From positions 1 to 64,000 of the forward strand of contig MCFG01000229.1 of assembly GCA_002104895.1 (NCBI GenBank): a stretch of 64,000 nt of DNA, given 5' to 3'. A program made the translations under genes and the position numbers. Below are positions 38,772-64,000 of this stretch, piece after piece. Source of the stretch: Anaeromyces robustus (taxonomy: Eukaryota; Neocallimastigomycota; Neocallimastigomycetes; Neocallimastigales; Neocallimastigaceae). Position 1 is the stretch's first letter; the number at the start of each line of letters is the position of its first letter. The notes under the pieces are model-generated. The model was not told the DNA's origin, searched no databases, and saw only the letters and a program-made list of their open reading frames with translations.

Positions 38772-40314
38772 GATTTTTTTTTAAATTTTTTTTTAATTTT
38801 ATTATTAATATATTAAAAATAAATATATTAATCTGATTTACTTTTTTAATTTCTTGTTTATAAACAGCTTCACTAAATCTAACACATGGTGCATATTTCA
38901 TTAGTGCTGAAGCATTATTTTTCTTTTTAAATAGTTCAATATCTTTTGTAATATTATATTTTCCTGGTCCTGGTACATCTTTATTCACATGAAATGCTTC
39001 ACGTTCTTTAAGTCCATTTCCAAATGTAAATCCTCCTCTATATACATTATTACTCTGAACTGAATTATTAGTTATATTATAATATGCAGGTCCAAGCTAT
39101 ATAATAATAAAATAAATTGAATTTAATATAATTATTTGATATTGATTTTTATTACTAATATTTATATTATTTCTATTGTAAACATATTTTTTTTTTATGA
39201 AATTAATTACAGTTTCATCATTTTCTGGAGGTTTTCTTGGTTCAATTTCACCATCTTTTTTATAATATAAAGATATATAATATTGAGTTTTGTTTATTAT
39301 AATTATTTTTTGTTTTAATCTTTTATTATAATATTATGTATTAATCATATATTAACCTTTATTTTCTATAAATCCATAGGTTAAGTTTTTATATGGTATA
39401 CTAGGAGTTACAAATTTTCTTTTCCATATAAGATTACATCTATCTATATTTTCCTCTTTAACTTTTTTCTTTTTATATAGATTATTACTTAAAGGATTTT
39501 GATTTTTTATTATAATATTACTTTCCTCTTCATCTTCATCTAATTCCATCGTTGAATTTATTGGTTTATCTTCACAATCTGGTTTTTTAGTTTTAGTTGT
39601 ATTGTTTTCTTCATTATCTTTAACCATATCTGATATTGGTTTATAATCAATTTCTGGGGTATATCCATAACCAACATTGGTATTCATTGTTAATTTTCCT
39701 AATTTTGGACCGAGTTTCTCAATCTTTTTTAATTATATTAATAATAATTAATTATATATATATATTTTTAATATTAATAAACTTAAATAAATAGAGAAGA
39801 ATAACAAAAAAAAAAAAAAAAAAATTACTTCACTCCCAATTTTTTGTCGAATATTATATGTTGCTGGTCCAGGAGATATATTTTTAGGATTGGTAAATCG
39901 ACTACTTCGACCAAATGGTACAACTCTACCAGCACGATCTAATGGAATTGGTGCTGTATTATATTCATTTGGTGAAGGATTATTTGCAGAATCACTAAAT
40001 AAAGATAATCTTGGTTGAAGTGAACTAAATGGTGCAAAACTTTTTTTTTTTGTTTTCATTATATTTATATTTGAATAGTTAATTTTAATGATTTTAATAA
40101 TAATATTATATTAAATCTATTTCTATATTTGAATCTTTCTTATATGAATAACAATATTAATATGATAATTTTATTTCAATTAACAATATAAAATTTTATT
40201 ATACCCTTGAGTTTTTGCATTTTCGTATTCTTCTGTTTTTTGATATGTACCGGGCCCTATATTAGGATTATTATTTTTTGCAAAATTTATAATTCTTTCT
40301 GACCTTGTATACAT
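36873..40314 (-). CDS. STPG2: Sperm-tail PG-rich repeat protein (STPG2-like), flagellar axoneme
   Basis: Twelve exons on the minus strand: 40205-40314, 39829-40039, 39357-39723, 39211-39254, 38842-39096, 38611-38695, 38165-38397, 37941-38036, 37539-37806, 37311-37415, 37104-37198 and 36873-37001. They give 665 residues with all GT-AG borders. The protein carries a series of sperm-tail PG repeats: IGPGTYQ, SPGPATYNI, VPGPGKYNI, IPGPGAYK, APGPGTYDI, MPGPGQYNV, NPGPGQYNYI, NPAPGMYD, LPPGLYNP and LPGPSDYL. The start MYTRSERIINFAK followed by GPGTYQ resembles the start of animal STPG2. The segment SIPYKNLTYGFIENK also fits that family. STPG proteins are linked to axonemal microtubules, so this gene implies a flagellated (zoospore) stage. 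A Lys/Asp/Glu-rich insert in exon 3 (39400-39660) looks lineage-specific. STPG2 versus another PG-repeat paralogue is less certain than the family. Confidence 0.82.
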
Positions 40315-47482
<7,168 letters not shown>

Positions 47483-48463
47483 TGAAATTTGATTGTGAAT
47501 AATTATATATTATAATATGAATTTCTATATTTATATTTAATAGTTAAGTTAAATTTTATTTGTATTTTTTGTTAATTCCCTTTTTTTAGTTTATTATGTT
47601 TGTTTTTTTAGGGATTTTTTATACACAATTCTTTTCTATTCTTTATTTCGTTCTATTTTTTTTTTCTTTTTTTTTATTTTCTTTTCTATTTTAATTTGTA
47701 AATTTCAAATTTAAATTTGTTATGCAATCATTGTTTAATATTGAAATTTTACATTTATTAAAATTATTTATTTAAATTATATATAATTGATATCAAGTAT
47801 TTAAATACTTTTATTCAACAAATACTGTGTTTTAATATTTTTATAACTAACTTTATAATAAATAATTTATTATAAAATTAGTTATATATAAAACTATAGT
47901 TTTTATTGAATTTATATTTTTGATAATAAAACACTAAAAAAAATTATTCAAATTTTATAATATAGTTTTCTTACATAATATTATATAAAATTAATATAAA
48001 TCAATCATTATATGTAATACATAATTTATTTTAATATAAAATTTAATTAAACAGTAATATAATATATGGATAATCATTAAAATAGAAAAATTTTAATTAT
48101 TTAATAAAATCTATATATTTTTTTCTTTTTACTAAACTTTTTTTTTTCATATATTTTATAATTATAAATAATATAATTGAATTATCAATAATCATTACTT
48201 CAGTTAAATTTTTAATACGATATTATTATTTTTTTGCCAATTTAATATATATCATATCGTTAAATTATAAAGCTATATGCATTTGATATTATTCTATGTT
48301 ATATTAATTTAATTATTTAATATATAGAATAAAATTACCAAAATGGTATATATATATATATATATAAATTATATATAATCAATTATATAAAAATCATTAT
48401 TTTCATTGAATAACTTTTATTTTACTACATTATAATTTTTTTCTTGTTGATTTATTTTTTCCA

Positions 48464-48496
<33 letters not shown>

Positions 48497-48578
48497 GTTA
48501 TTTAATTTTATGAATTTATTTTTAATAATATAATAATAAATGTATAAATTATGTTAATTAATTATTTATATAATTAAG
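47483..48578. other. Divergent promoter region between MIOS and SPT16
   Basis: About 1.1 kb between two start codons on opposite strands, so it must hold both promoters. It is AT-rich, with an ATT array near 48464-48496 and an AT run near 48350. No TATA or activator site can be assigned in this base composition. Confidence 0.6.
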
Positions 48579-54434
<5,856 letters not shown>

Positions 54435-54796
54435 GAACATAAAAATAAAAAAAAAATTATAATGATAGAAAACAATTTATAAATACAATACTTACGGCAG
54501 TATTTAATATAAGCATATATAAACTGAATTTTTTAAAAAAAAAAAAAGTTATGTTTAACGATAATTATTTATTTTAGTATATAATCAAGTATTTAAATTA
54601 TTTTGAATTTAATTTTTTGAATTTTTTTTATAAAATATATATACATATATTTTTTTTTCTATTTTATTCCTATATCCAAAGGAAATACTATTATTATATT
54701 TATTTATTTTTTAATTATTATATATATTATATTTTTTTTTTTACTTTTAAATTTATTAAGTTTTACAAATAAATATAAAGAATAAGAATAAAGTAA

Positions 54797-54827
<31 letters not shown>

Positions 54828-55976
54828 TAAAAATAATTATATAAATCTATTCATGTAGCTTATTAATTTAAATAATAAATAATTTTATTAATTACTATTA
54901 AAAAAAAAGTTTTTCCAAAAGTGTGATCTTATATATATTTTTAATTTAAGAATATGATATATTTGATTAAATAAAAAATAGTATATTATATAATATTTTT
55001 AATTTTCTTTTTTTAAAAAAATTCTTATATTATTAAAATAAAATCAACTCCACGGTTAATGATTAAATTTGGTCAATTTTCAATAAGTTCCCTAATCTAA
55101 GGATAATTGCTGATAATACAGTAGAATAATTTATTTTATTTTGTGATTAATTTTATTAATAAATAAAGTTACAGATTATATTACCATAAAAAAATATATT
55201 GATTTATTAATAATTTGATATTTATATAAAAATCTTTTAATTTATTAATTATTTTTATTGTAAAATATAAAAATATTATATATAATATTGACGTTGTACA
55301 AAATTTTTCATATATAAAAAAATCTAATAAAATTAAAAAAAATTAAAATAAAAATCAAATTCTTATAATTATATTACTTTATTATTTAACAAAGAAAATT
55401 AATCATTATTTTACTTATAAAAGAAATTAAAATTGGAATATTTTCTGAAAACTGAATAAAAAGTAATGTTAAATATTGGATATACATTTTTATAGATAAA
55501 TTTTACAACAATGAAAAATAATATATGAAATAATAGTAAATTTTGATTTTATTTCAAATTTTAAAATTTGTAATTTGAAATTTTAAAATTAAAAAATATA
55601 TATATATACATTATATAACAAAGTAATAAAGAAATAAAAAGGAGAGTAAAATATATATATATAATTAATGAGCATAACGTAATGGTTAAAAATGATGGAA
55701 AACAAAATTTAATGTCAAATAATAAAAATGAAATAAATAAAATTTTTGAATTTTACATATAATTAATCCATTTGATGAATTATAAATTTTATGATAACAT
55801 ATTAATATTGGAAATATATTAATAATTTAAATTAATACAAAAAATAATAATATTTATTTTCTTTTTTTTTTTTAATTATTCCATTTAACTAAAAGAAAAA
55901 AGTAATTATAAATTATTAATTAATAATATATAATATATATATTTAATTTTATGAAAAAAAAAAAGTTTAATTTAAC
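54435..55976. other. Intergenic region between SPT16 and RFC3
   Basis: About 1.5 kb of AT-rich DNA containing the 3' end of SPT16 and the promoter of RFC3. An inverted repeat of AAATTTTAAAATTT type lies near 55550-55590. No gene was seen. Confidence 0.65.
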
Positions 55977-58041
55977 ATGCTCTGGGTAGATAAATATAGA
56001 CCAAATTCATTAGAAAAACTTGATTATCATGAAAACATTACAAAACAACTTAAAGCATTAACTCAATTAAATGATTTTCCACACATTATATTTTATGGAC
56101 CTCCAGGTGCTGGTAAAAAAACTAGAATTAATTGTGTTCTTAAAGAATTATTTGGTAGTGGTGTAGAAAAGGTACTTTTAATAAATGATATATATATGAA
56201 AATAAAAAAAAGGGGAAATAAAAAATAAATAATAAATGATATATATATGAAAATAAAAAAAAGGGGAAATAAAAAATAAAAAGAAAAAAATAAATTTCAA
56301 ACAAATTACTATATTATTATTAAATTCAAATTTTTTTTTCCAATAATATATTATTCTTTTCTCAAAATATATATTTATTAAGATGAAAACTATACAAAAA
56401 GAATATCAAACACCGTCAGGAAGAAAAATAGATCTTAATTTAGTTGTCAGTAATTATCATATAGAATTGAATCCAGGGTAATTAAATATAAACATATATT
56501 TATATTTATATTTATATTTATATTTATATTTATATTTAAATACATTATTAATGAAATTGAATAATATATAAAATTTTAAAGACAAGTTACTACTCAAGAT
56601 AGAGTTATTATACAAAATGTAATTAAAGAAATTGCTCAAACTCAACAAATTGATTCAACAGCTCAAAAAAGATTTAAAGGTAAAAACAAATATTTTTTTA
56701 ATTTTCTTATAAATATATATATATATATATTCTTTCTTATAATATCAATAATATTAAAAAAATAAAAATTTTAAATTAAATTTATAATACATAATAATAA
56801 TTGGACACTACCTATAGTTGTACTATTAAATGAAGCTGATCATTTATCAAAAGATGCTCAACATGCTCTTCGTAGAACAATGGAAAAATATTCAGCAAAT
56901 TTAAGATTAATTTTATGTTGTGATAATACAAGTAAAATAATATCACCAATTCAAAGTCGTTGTCTTTTATTAAGAATCTCAGCACCAGAAGAAAAAGATG
57001 TAATTAAAATATATAATGAATAATAAATATAATAATATTAATTAAAATATATTTCTTTATCAAAGATAAAAAAAAAAAATAAAAAATATAAAAAAAAGAA
57101 AAGAAAAGAAAAGAAAAGAAATAGAATAAAATAAAAAAATAAAAAATAAAAAATATTAAAAGTAAAATAATTCATTTAAATATATATAGATTGTTAATAT
57201 ATTGAATCAAGTAGCAAGTAAAGAAGGAATAAAGTTACCACAAAAATTCGCTTACACTATAGCAAATAAATCAAATCGTAATTTAAGAAGAGCTTTACTT
57301 ATGTTAGAAACTGCACGTGTTCAACAGTATCCATTTAGTGAAGATCAAAATGTTATTTTACCGGATTGGGAAGTTTATATTAAAAACTTAACTAATATGA
57401 TCCTTCAAGAACAATCACCTGAAAGGTAATTCTAAATATATATATATATAATTTTTTGTTTTGATTCCATATTAATAATTATTTTAATATCTTATATTCT
57501 TTCTTTTTTTTTTATGTATCATTATAGAGCATTACAAGTAAGAGGAAAACTTTATGAACTTATAACACATTGTATTCCACCTACTTTAATTATCAAAGTA
57601 ATTATAAATAAATATATAAATAAATGAAAAATACTATAATAATTTATTTATTATCAATAAAATTTTAATAATATATATTAGTCTTAATTTTATTTATTAT
57701 CAATAAAGTCTTAATAGTATATATTAATCTCAATTTTTTTTTTTTTTCTTTTATTAAAAAGACTTTAGCTATTGAACTTGCTCAAAATGTTGATAATCAA
57801 TTAAAAGGAAGAATATTCCAAGAAGCTGCAAAATATGTATGTTTTTATTCAAATTACTAATAATTATTCATTTGTATTTAAAAATTTTTTTTAAACTAAT
57901 TAAAATCTAATATATAAATATTAATATTTTCAGGAAGCAAATTTACAAAAAGGAAATAAAGCTATTTTCCATATTGAAGCTTTTGTAATTAAAGTAATGG
58001 CTATTTATAAAAAATATATTATTGATATGACCAAATTTTAA
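55977..58041 (+). CDS. RFC3: Replication factor C subunit RFC3 (yeast Rfc5 type)
   Basis: Small subunit of the clamp loader that places PCNA on primed DNA. Eight exons: 55977-56171, 56383-56477, 56582-56679, 56818-56999, 57190-57425, 57528-57597, 57762-57836 and 57934-58041. They give 352 residues (human RFC3 is 356). The start [20 protein letters not shown] matches the family. The Walker [10 protein letters not shown] is at residues 41-49. The Walker B region is the degenerate [20 protein letters not shown] expected for this subunit, with TMEKY and the SRC motif (PIQSRC) following. The C-terminal collar domain shows [38 protein letters not shown] and [20 protein letters not shown]. All borders are GT-AG. 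Intron 1 contains a recent 51-bp tandem duplication. Confidence 0.96.
56181..56281. repeat. 51-bp tandem duplication in RFC3 intron 1
   Basis: Two copies of a segment running ATAAATGATATATATATGAA through GGGGAAATAAAAAAT, offset by 51 bp and nearly identical. They lie wholly within the intron and do not disturb its GT-AG borders. Confidence 0.85.
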
Positions 58042-58569
58042 TCAAAATTTTAAATTCATAAAAAAAAAAAAAATAGTAAAAATATATATATTTATACCTT
58101 TATAAAACATTGTTTACATATCTATAAAAAAAATTTTCTTTTCAATTATATTACTCTTTATTTATTATTGTTTTTTAATTGAATTTTTTTATTTTTTTTT
58201 TTCTATTTTTGTATTTTTAATCATAATCATGTAATGTATTTAATAATAAATATATTTATTTAAATTAATCATATAATAATAAAAATATTAATATAATATA
58301 AAACCAAAAAGAAAAGAAAAAAAAATGATATAATTTAAATGTTTAAAGAAATTTTTTTTTTATTTTTTTTTTTATATTTTTTATTTTTATTATTTCTTTT
58401 TATTATTAAATAAATAATTACATTTTTCTATAATAATATTATGAATAAAAAAAAAAGAAAAAAAAAAAAGAAAGAAAAAGAAAAAAATTAAAAATAATAA
58501 ATTAAATTAATAATAAATAAAATCTTTCTTATTATTCTATTATCTATATTGATCTAAAGTTGATGGTAA

Positions 58570-58606
<37 letters not shown>

Positions 58607-58657
58607 TAAATAAATAAATAATTTTATTTAAAAATAAAACTAAAAATGAATTAATAT
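58042..58657. other. Intergenic region between convergent RFC3 and NOM1
   Basis: About 620 bp of poly-A/poly-T-rich sequence shared by the two 3' ends, including a 35-nt T run near 58571-58605. On the minus strand this gives a long A run just past the NOM1 stop. No gene was seen. Confidence 0.65.
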
Positions 58658-61600
58658 CTAAAATATAACACCACGAACTTTCAAGGCTTCTTGCATTATT
58701 TTACATTTTTGCTTTAATTCGGGTACCTTATCCATTTCAATAATATGATTATTTAAACCAGTGAATAAAAATTTTCTACTAAAAAGACTAATACCATCAG
58801 CTAAACCAGAAATATTACTATCAAGTTCAAAAGATTGCTTCTTTTTAGATTGCCATTTTCTTGGATCAAAAACTTCACGTATATCCTGTTCTTGACTAAT
58901 ACGTAAAAGGGTATTAAGAATAACAATTCTAAGGAAAAGTTGAAGTCTTGGTGAACTAAGATTTGTAAAATCAACAATTTTGAAAATAGACATAGATAAT
59001 GATTTACATGCTATTAAATGAGCATAAAGTTTTCCTGTATTTAATAATTTATGAAGTGGACAAGATTCTAAAGTATCTTTTAAGAAATCCCATAAAGCAA
59101 ATTGGAAGGTAATTTTATGTGAATGTGAATAAAAACAAAGTTTTTGTGCAATAAATGCATAATATGGATTATAAGTTTTTTCTTGTCCACAACAATATAT
59201 TAAAACACGAATTATTTCACGTTCTTGTTTATCTTTAAGTTTTAAATGTAATAACTTTTCATAAGCATCAGCACAATCCTTATTTATTATAAAATAATAT
59301 ATATATAAAAGCATAATGTATGTTAATTAGTAAGATGTAAATATAATAATAATAATAATAATAATTTAAAATAATTAAGCTAAAAAAATTAAAAATTTTT
59401 TTTAACTTTTTTTTTTTTTTTTTTTTTTCTAATTCAATTATAATAATATACCTCACTACCCATAATAGTAACGAAGATATTCTTTCTAATTTCAGTATTC
59501 ATTTTTTGCTTTTTAGCTAAGCCTAAAAGTTCATTTTCTTGAGAAGCTATATCATTATCACCTCTCATTTTTTTTATATTTTCTTCACTAAATACATCAT
59601 TTGACCAAGCTGCACCAACAAGCCACCATTTACCTTTTTCTTTAATATTTTTAATATCATCCATACTTACACGTAAAGCTTCATTACCATATACTATAAT
59701 ATTTTAAATTAAAAAAATTAAAAAAATACAAAATATATATTTATATATGTGAATATTAATATATATTTTTAATTTAATTATTAATCTACAGACTAACTAA
59801 TATATATATAATATGTTACGGTAATATTATTTTATTATTATTATGATTATTATGATTATTACCTTTTCTTTTCTTAATTAAATTTCCAATAAACTTTTTC
59901 AATTTATCAAGTTGAGAATTAGTTGAATTATCACTCATTACTTTAGACTTCATTTTATTATTTTTTAAATCAATAATAACTTCAATCATGAACTTTGTAC
60001 GTAAATTTATTTTTTTTGGATCTTTAACTTTTGGTGATTCCTGAATCATAGTTATAATTTCTTTTAAAGAGGATGGATCATCTGAACGAAGTTGATATCC
60101 AGATACTATATATATAATATATTGGATTATTTTATATTATTTTATAAAAATAGTTATGATTATTAATAAATAAATTAATATATTACTTAAAAATGAAATA
60201 ATTTATATATATATATATATATAACAATTTTAACAATATATATTTATAGACTTACATTTTATAAGTTTTAATAAAATTTCTACATCTAATTCTGATAAAT
60301 TTTTAATTGATTGTTTGATAATATCATAAACTAAAATACAGGAAATGACTTGGAAATTATAAATATAAGAAATAAATGTAATAATATTAATACATTTCTT
60401 TCTAACTTCCATAGCATCCTCTGATTCTTCAGTATCAATATTATTTACTAAATAATTGTCATAAAGTTTGTTAAATCTTTCAACAGTAGTTTGAATAAAT
60501 GAAGCACCTTTATTATGAATATAAAAAATTAATAATAAAATAATTTGTAATTTTATTATTTATGATATATATATAAATTATTAATTTTTTTATAGATAAA
60601 TAATATTATTTAATTTATATACATAAAAAAATATTAAAAAAGTTTAATTAATGAATATTACAATTATTATAATTATTATTATAATTATTGTATATTATTA
60701 TTGTATATTATTATTATATATTACCTATTTCCATTCCAATTATATTAAATATAGCTGCTAAGAAGGCAGCATATGTAAGAATAAAAGATTCATTCATATT
60801 TACACCTTCACTAATATAATTTAATATTAAATCAATTAAAATTTCTGTAACATCATGACGACTATTATTTCTATAATGTTGTTCAATTTCCATAACAATA
60901 GATTCAATATTAAAGTCACTTAATTTATTAAGTAAACCTTGAATAACTCTCTTCAATCTAATATATTCTTCACTTTTTTCTGAGGATTGTTTTTTTCTTA
61001 AATGAGGTGGAATATATTTTTCTATATGTTAAAAAATAATAATAATAATAATAATTTTTTTATTAATAAAAAAGAATTTTTAAATAAATAAAACTAATAA
61101 TCAAAAAAAATATTAATATATAAAAATATTTACGAGTAGATGCTGTTTCAGCTTTTTTAGTTATATTTTCAATTTCTTCTTTATCTTTATTATCCTCTTC
61201 TATATTTTCATTATCTTCAATATCTTCTTCTTCTTCTTCTTCTTCTTCTTCTTCTTCTTCATTATCATCATCATCTTCTTCTTCTTCTTCTTCATCTTCT
61301 TCATCATCTTCAATTACATCATCATCATTATCATCACCTTCATCATCATCTTCTTCTTCTTCTTCTTCTTCAATTCCATTCCATTCTTCAATATTTTCAT
61401 TAGCATCATCATTATCTTCTTCTTCTTCTTCTTCTTCATTATATTTTCCTTCATTAAGATCATCACCAATATCTTCTAAATCATACATACCATCTATATC
61501 TTCATTTTCTGAATCATCAGGTAATCCAGCACCAAGTCTTTCCATTTCCTCCATAAGATCTGCATCTATTTCACCATTATTATCATCAAAATTCATTAAA

Positions 61601-63016
61601 TCAAGTTCTTCATCATCAGGATATAATTTCTCCACATTCTTTATTTCTGGAATTTTATCTAAATTTTCACCATAATCAAAATTATTGTCCTATATACAAA
61701 TAAAATTAAAAAAAAAAATTATATTAATAATAATAAAAAATGATAATAATAAAAATAAATGAATGAATAAATATAATAAATAAATAAATATACATATTTA
61801 TATACTATATATTTATATAGTTCTATTAATATACCTTTCTAGATTTATATTCATTTAAACCATCAATAAGATCTATAACATAATAAAATGAATATAAAAT
61901 AAAATTCAGTATATATAGAATTTTTTTTCCTAATTTTTACATAGAAAATAAAAATATAAATTCATATATTATTAAAAAAAAAAAAAGTTTAATAATATTA
62001 CAATCTAAACCATCCATCTTAAATGCATCTGGTATATTTCCTTCATTAACACGTTCATCTTTTATACCCAATTTCTTAGCATAATGTTTAATCATACGGT
62101 CATCTTCTTTAAAACCTGCATCAAATGATTCTAAAGTAGTATTTTCATCTAAGTCAATTAAATGATCTTCTTGTAATTTTCTATAAAGATCCGGATTATT
62201 TTCTGCAAATTTTTTAAGTTGACGTGATTCTCTTTCTTTTTCCAATTCTTTTGATGTTTTTGTTTTATTATTATCTTTATTTGTTTTGGCTTTTTTATTT
62301 TTATTTGAATTTTTATCATCTTTTGATTTATTCTTTTTATTTATATCATTATTATTGTTATTATTATTTAAACCACCTTGTAAAAATTGTTTCTATTATA
62401 TATATAAATATATAATATATTTTCAAAATATTCATATTTATAATAAAAAATAAAAACCAAAAAAAAAAAAAAAAAAGAATTCATATTTAGAAAAAAAGAA
62501 ATTTGATTTTATATTATTTTTAATTTTTTTTTAATAAATTTAAAAAATATTATCCTTAAATTTTTATATAAATACACACTCTTCTTAATGAATGTTCTCT
62601 TGCTAATTGTTTTTTTAATTCTCTTGCCTTCTTACGATCCTTTTTTCTATTTAAAATTTTTTTATTAAATCTAAAATTAAATCTTTCATTTAATTCTTGG
62701 TCATCTATAAATCAAAAAATATAAAATTAAAAAAATAATAAATATATATATTAAATAATAAAATAACAATAAGTTAGTATTTATAATCCAGTAACAAATT
62801 TCAATTTGACTATTCTTTTTTTTTTTTGGTTATAAAATGAAATTTATAGATTTCTATAAATGCATTAATATATTATTTATATGAATTGTATATATTAAAA
62901 CTTGAATATGAAGAGATAATATATAATAAAATATATATAAAGAGATAATATATAATAAAATATATATAAAAGAAAAAATACTATATATGTAATAATTTAA
63001 ATAATTCTAAATGATT

Positions 63017-63047
<31 letters not shown>

Positions 63048-63418
63048 GAAACTAATTAGAATTTTTAAAATTTTAATTTATAAAATTAAAATTTTAAAAA
63101 TTCTAATTTTATAAAATTAGAAATTTTAATTTCATAAATCAATGAAAATTTCCAATTTCACAAAATTTATAATTAATTTTCATCAACTTTTGCATTTATT
63201 TAAATTATTTTAATTTTTCTATTTTTTTTTTTAATTATTTATTATATAAATGTAAAATAAAATTGATTTCTATAATTAAAAAGGTTTATATATTTTATAA
63301 TTATACCATTTCCACGACTATTTAATTCTTCTTTAAATGAATCAGATAAAAGAGTAGAATCATCAATTTTTCTTTTTCTATTTCTTTTATTATTTGAGTT
63401 CTTCATTCCTACAGCCAT
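58658..63418 (-). CDS. NOM1: Nucleolar MIF4G-domain protein NOM1/Sgd1
   Basis: Nucleolar factor of the NOM1/Sgd1 family, needed for small ribosomal subunit (18S) biogenesis and known to bind the helicase eIF4AIII. Ten exons on the minus strand: 63307-63418, 62580-62704, 62002-62392, 61835-61872, 61134-61689, 60725-61021, 60256-60507, 59863-60105, 59452-59693 and 58658-59278. They encode 958 residues. A basic N-terminus (KKDRKKARELKKQLAREH) precedes a very acidic Glu/Asp domain (61200-61450). The conserved KYIPPHLRKK follows. The MIF4G domain (from LKRVIQGLLNKLSD) includes GKWWLVGAAWS and KKQKMNTEIRKNIFVTIMGS. The MA3-like C-terminal part includes DKQEREIIRVLIYCCGQEKT and YNPYYAFIAQKL. All borders are GT-AG with consistent phases. 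It is convergent with RFC3. Confidence 0.94.
63054..63108. repeat. Perfect palindrome, 26-nt arms with 3-nt spacer
   Basis: Positions 63054-63079 are the exact reverse complement of 63083-63108, with ATA between them. A third, partial copy of the arm follows immediately (to about 63133). It lies in intron 1 of the NOM1 gene (62705-63306), so it would form a hairpin in the pre-mRNA. Confidence 0.85.
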
Positions 63419-64000
63419 TTTATTTAAAATTATAAAAATATTTTAATAATTTTAAAAATGAATGTAAAATTGGAATTTCTAAAATATTTTAAATATTATT
63501 TTTATAAAGATATACAAAAAAAAATAAAAAAAAAAAAAAAAAAAAAAAATAAAAATAAAAAATAAAAATTAAAAAGTATTATTAGCCAATAAAATTATAC
63601 CTATATAATTTTTTTAAAATTTTTATATAAATTTATTGGAGTAATTTAATAATAATAAATTTTAAAAAATAAATATTAAAATTTAATTTAAATTTTTTAT
63701 ATTTCGATCATAAATTATTTTTATTTTTATAAATTATTAGTATTTATACATATAAATAAAAAATATTACTAATCTTGATTTAGGTTTTATTATTTATAAT
63801 TATTGATAATTAATGACAATGATAAAAAGTTTTTTTTTTAGGTTTTATTATTTATAATTATTGATAATTAATGACAATGATAAAAAGTTTTTTTTTTAGG
63901 TTTTATTATTTATTATTTATAATTAATGACAATGATACCAAGTATTTTTTTTTTAATTTCATTTTTTCTTTATATTCAAAATATAATATTAAAAAAAAAT
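63419..64000. other. Upstream region of NOM1, to window edge
   Basis: Promoter side of NOM1. It holds poly-A runs near 63519-63549 and the 58-bp tandem repeat at 63783-63945. No gene was seen. Confidence 0.6.
63783..63945. repeat. 58-bp tandem repeat, about 2.8 copies
   Basis: Units begin with GGTTTTATTATTTATAATTA at 63783, 63841 and 63899. The first two are essentially identical. The third loses part of the unit and drifts near its end (ATACCAAGT). Confidence 0.88.

Overview
The window is an extremely AT-rich piece of a eukaryotic nuclear genome. Genes are split by short, AT-rich introns, intergenic DNA is dominated by homopolymers and AAT/AAAT microsatellites, and several proteins carry asparagine tracts. 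A sperm-tail/flagellar protein, housekeeping genes with clear opisthokont similarity and two intron-free, bacterial-looking GH32 genes together suggest an anaerobic gut fungus (Neocallimastigomycota, zoosporic). This assignment is inference. A Dictyostelium-like amoeba shares the base composition but lacks flagella.

Layout, left to right. A 5' fragment of a CWF19L2-type splicing factor (minus, cut by the window edge) and a small secreted Ig-like protein (minus) are followed by about 5.6 kb of gene-free DNA. Next come a large Asn-rich alpha-arrestin (plus, 7 exons) and adenylate kinase (minus, 4 exons). Two near-identical GH32 fructan hydrolases (minus, no introns) follow, then about 5.2 kb of gene-free DNA. 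The right half is gene-dense: RNA polymerase III subunit POLR3C/RPC82 (plus, 12 exons), flagellar STPG2-like (minus, 12 exons), the GATOR2/SEA subunit MIOS/Sea4 (minus, 16 exons), FACT subunit SPT16 (plus, 23 exons), clamp-loader subunit RFC3 (plus, 8 exons) and ribosome-biogenesis factor NOM1/Sgd1 (minus, 10 exons). For each complete gene I joined exons by hand, and the summed coding length is a multiple of three with one open frame.

The genes form no operon-like unit. Most act in information processing and growth control: splicing, Pol III transcription, chromatin, DNA replication, ribosome biogenesis and TORC1 signalling. The GH32 pair fits plant sucrose or fructan breakdown in the herbivore gut. 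One copy has a secretion signal and the other does not.

The most interesting signal is two introns that do not use GT-AG borders. In MIOS (45575-45675) and POLR3C (35157-35304) the only frame-preserving junctions I found that keep the conserved protein intact are AT...AC. Both begin with the U12-type donor ATATCCTTTT and contain a CCTTAAC branch-point element. This argues that the organism retains a minor (U12-dependent) spliceosome, which most fungi have lost. Other points are the mosaic divergence of the GH32 pair, the poly-Asn arrestin tail, long perfect palindromes, and a nearly pure 400-bp AAAT array.
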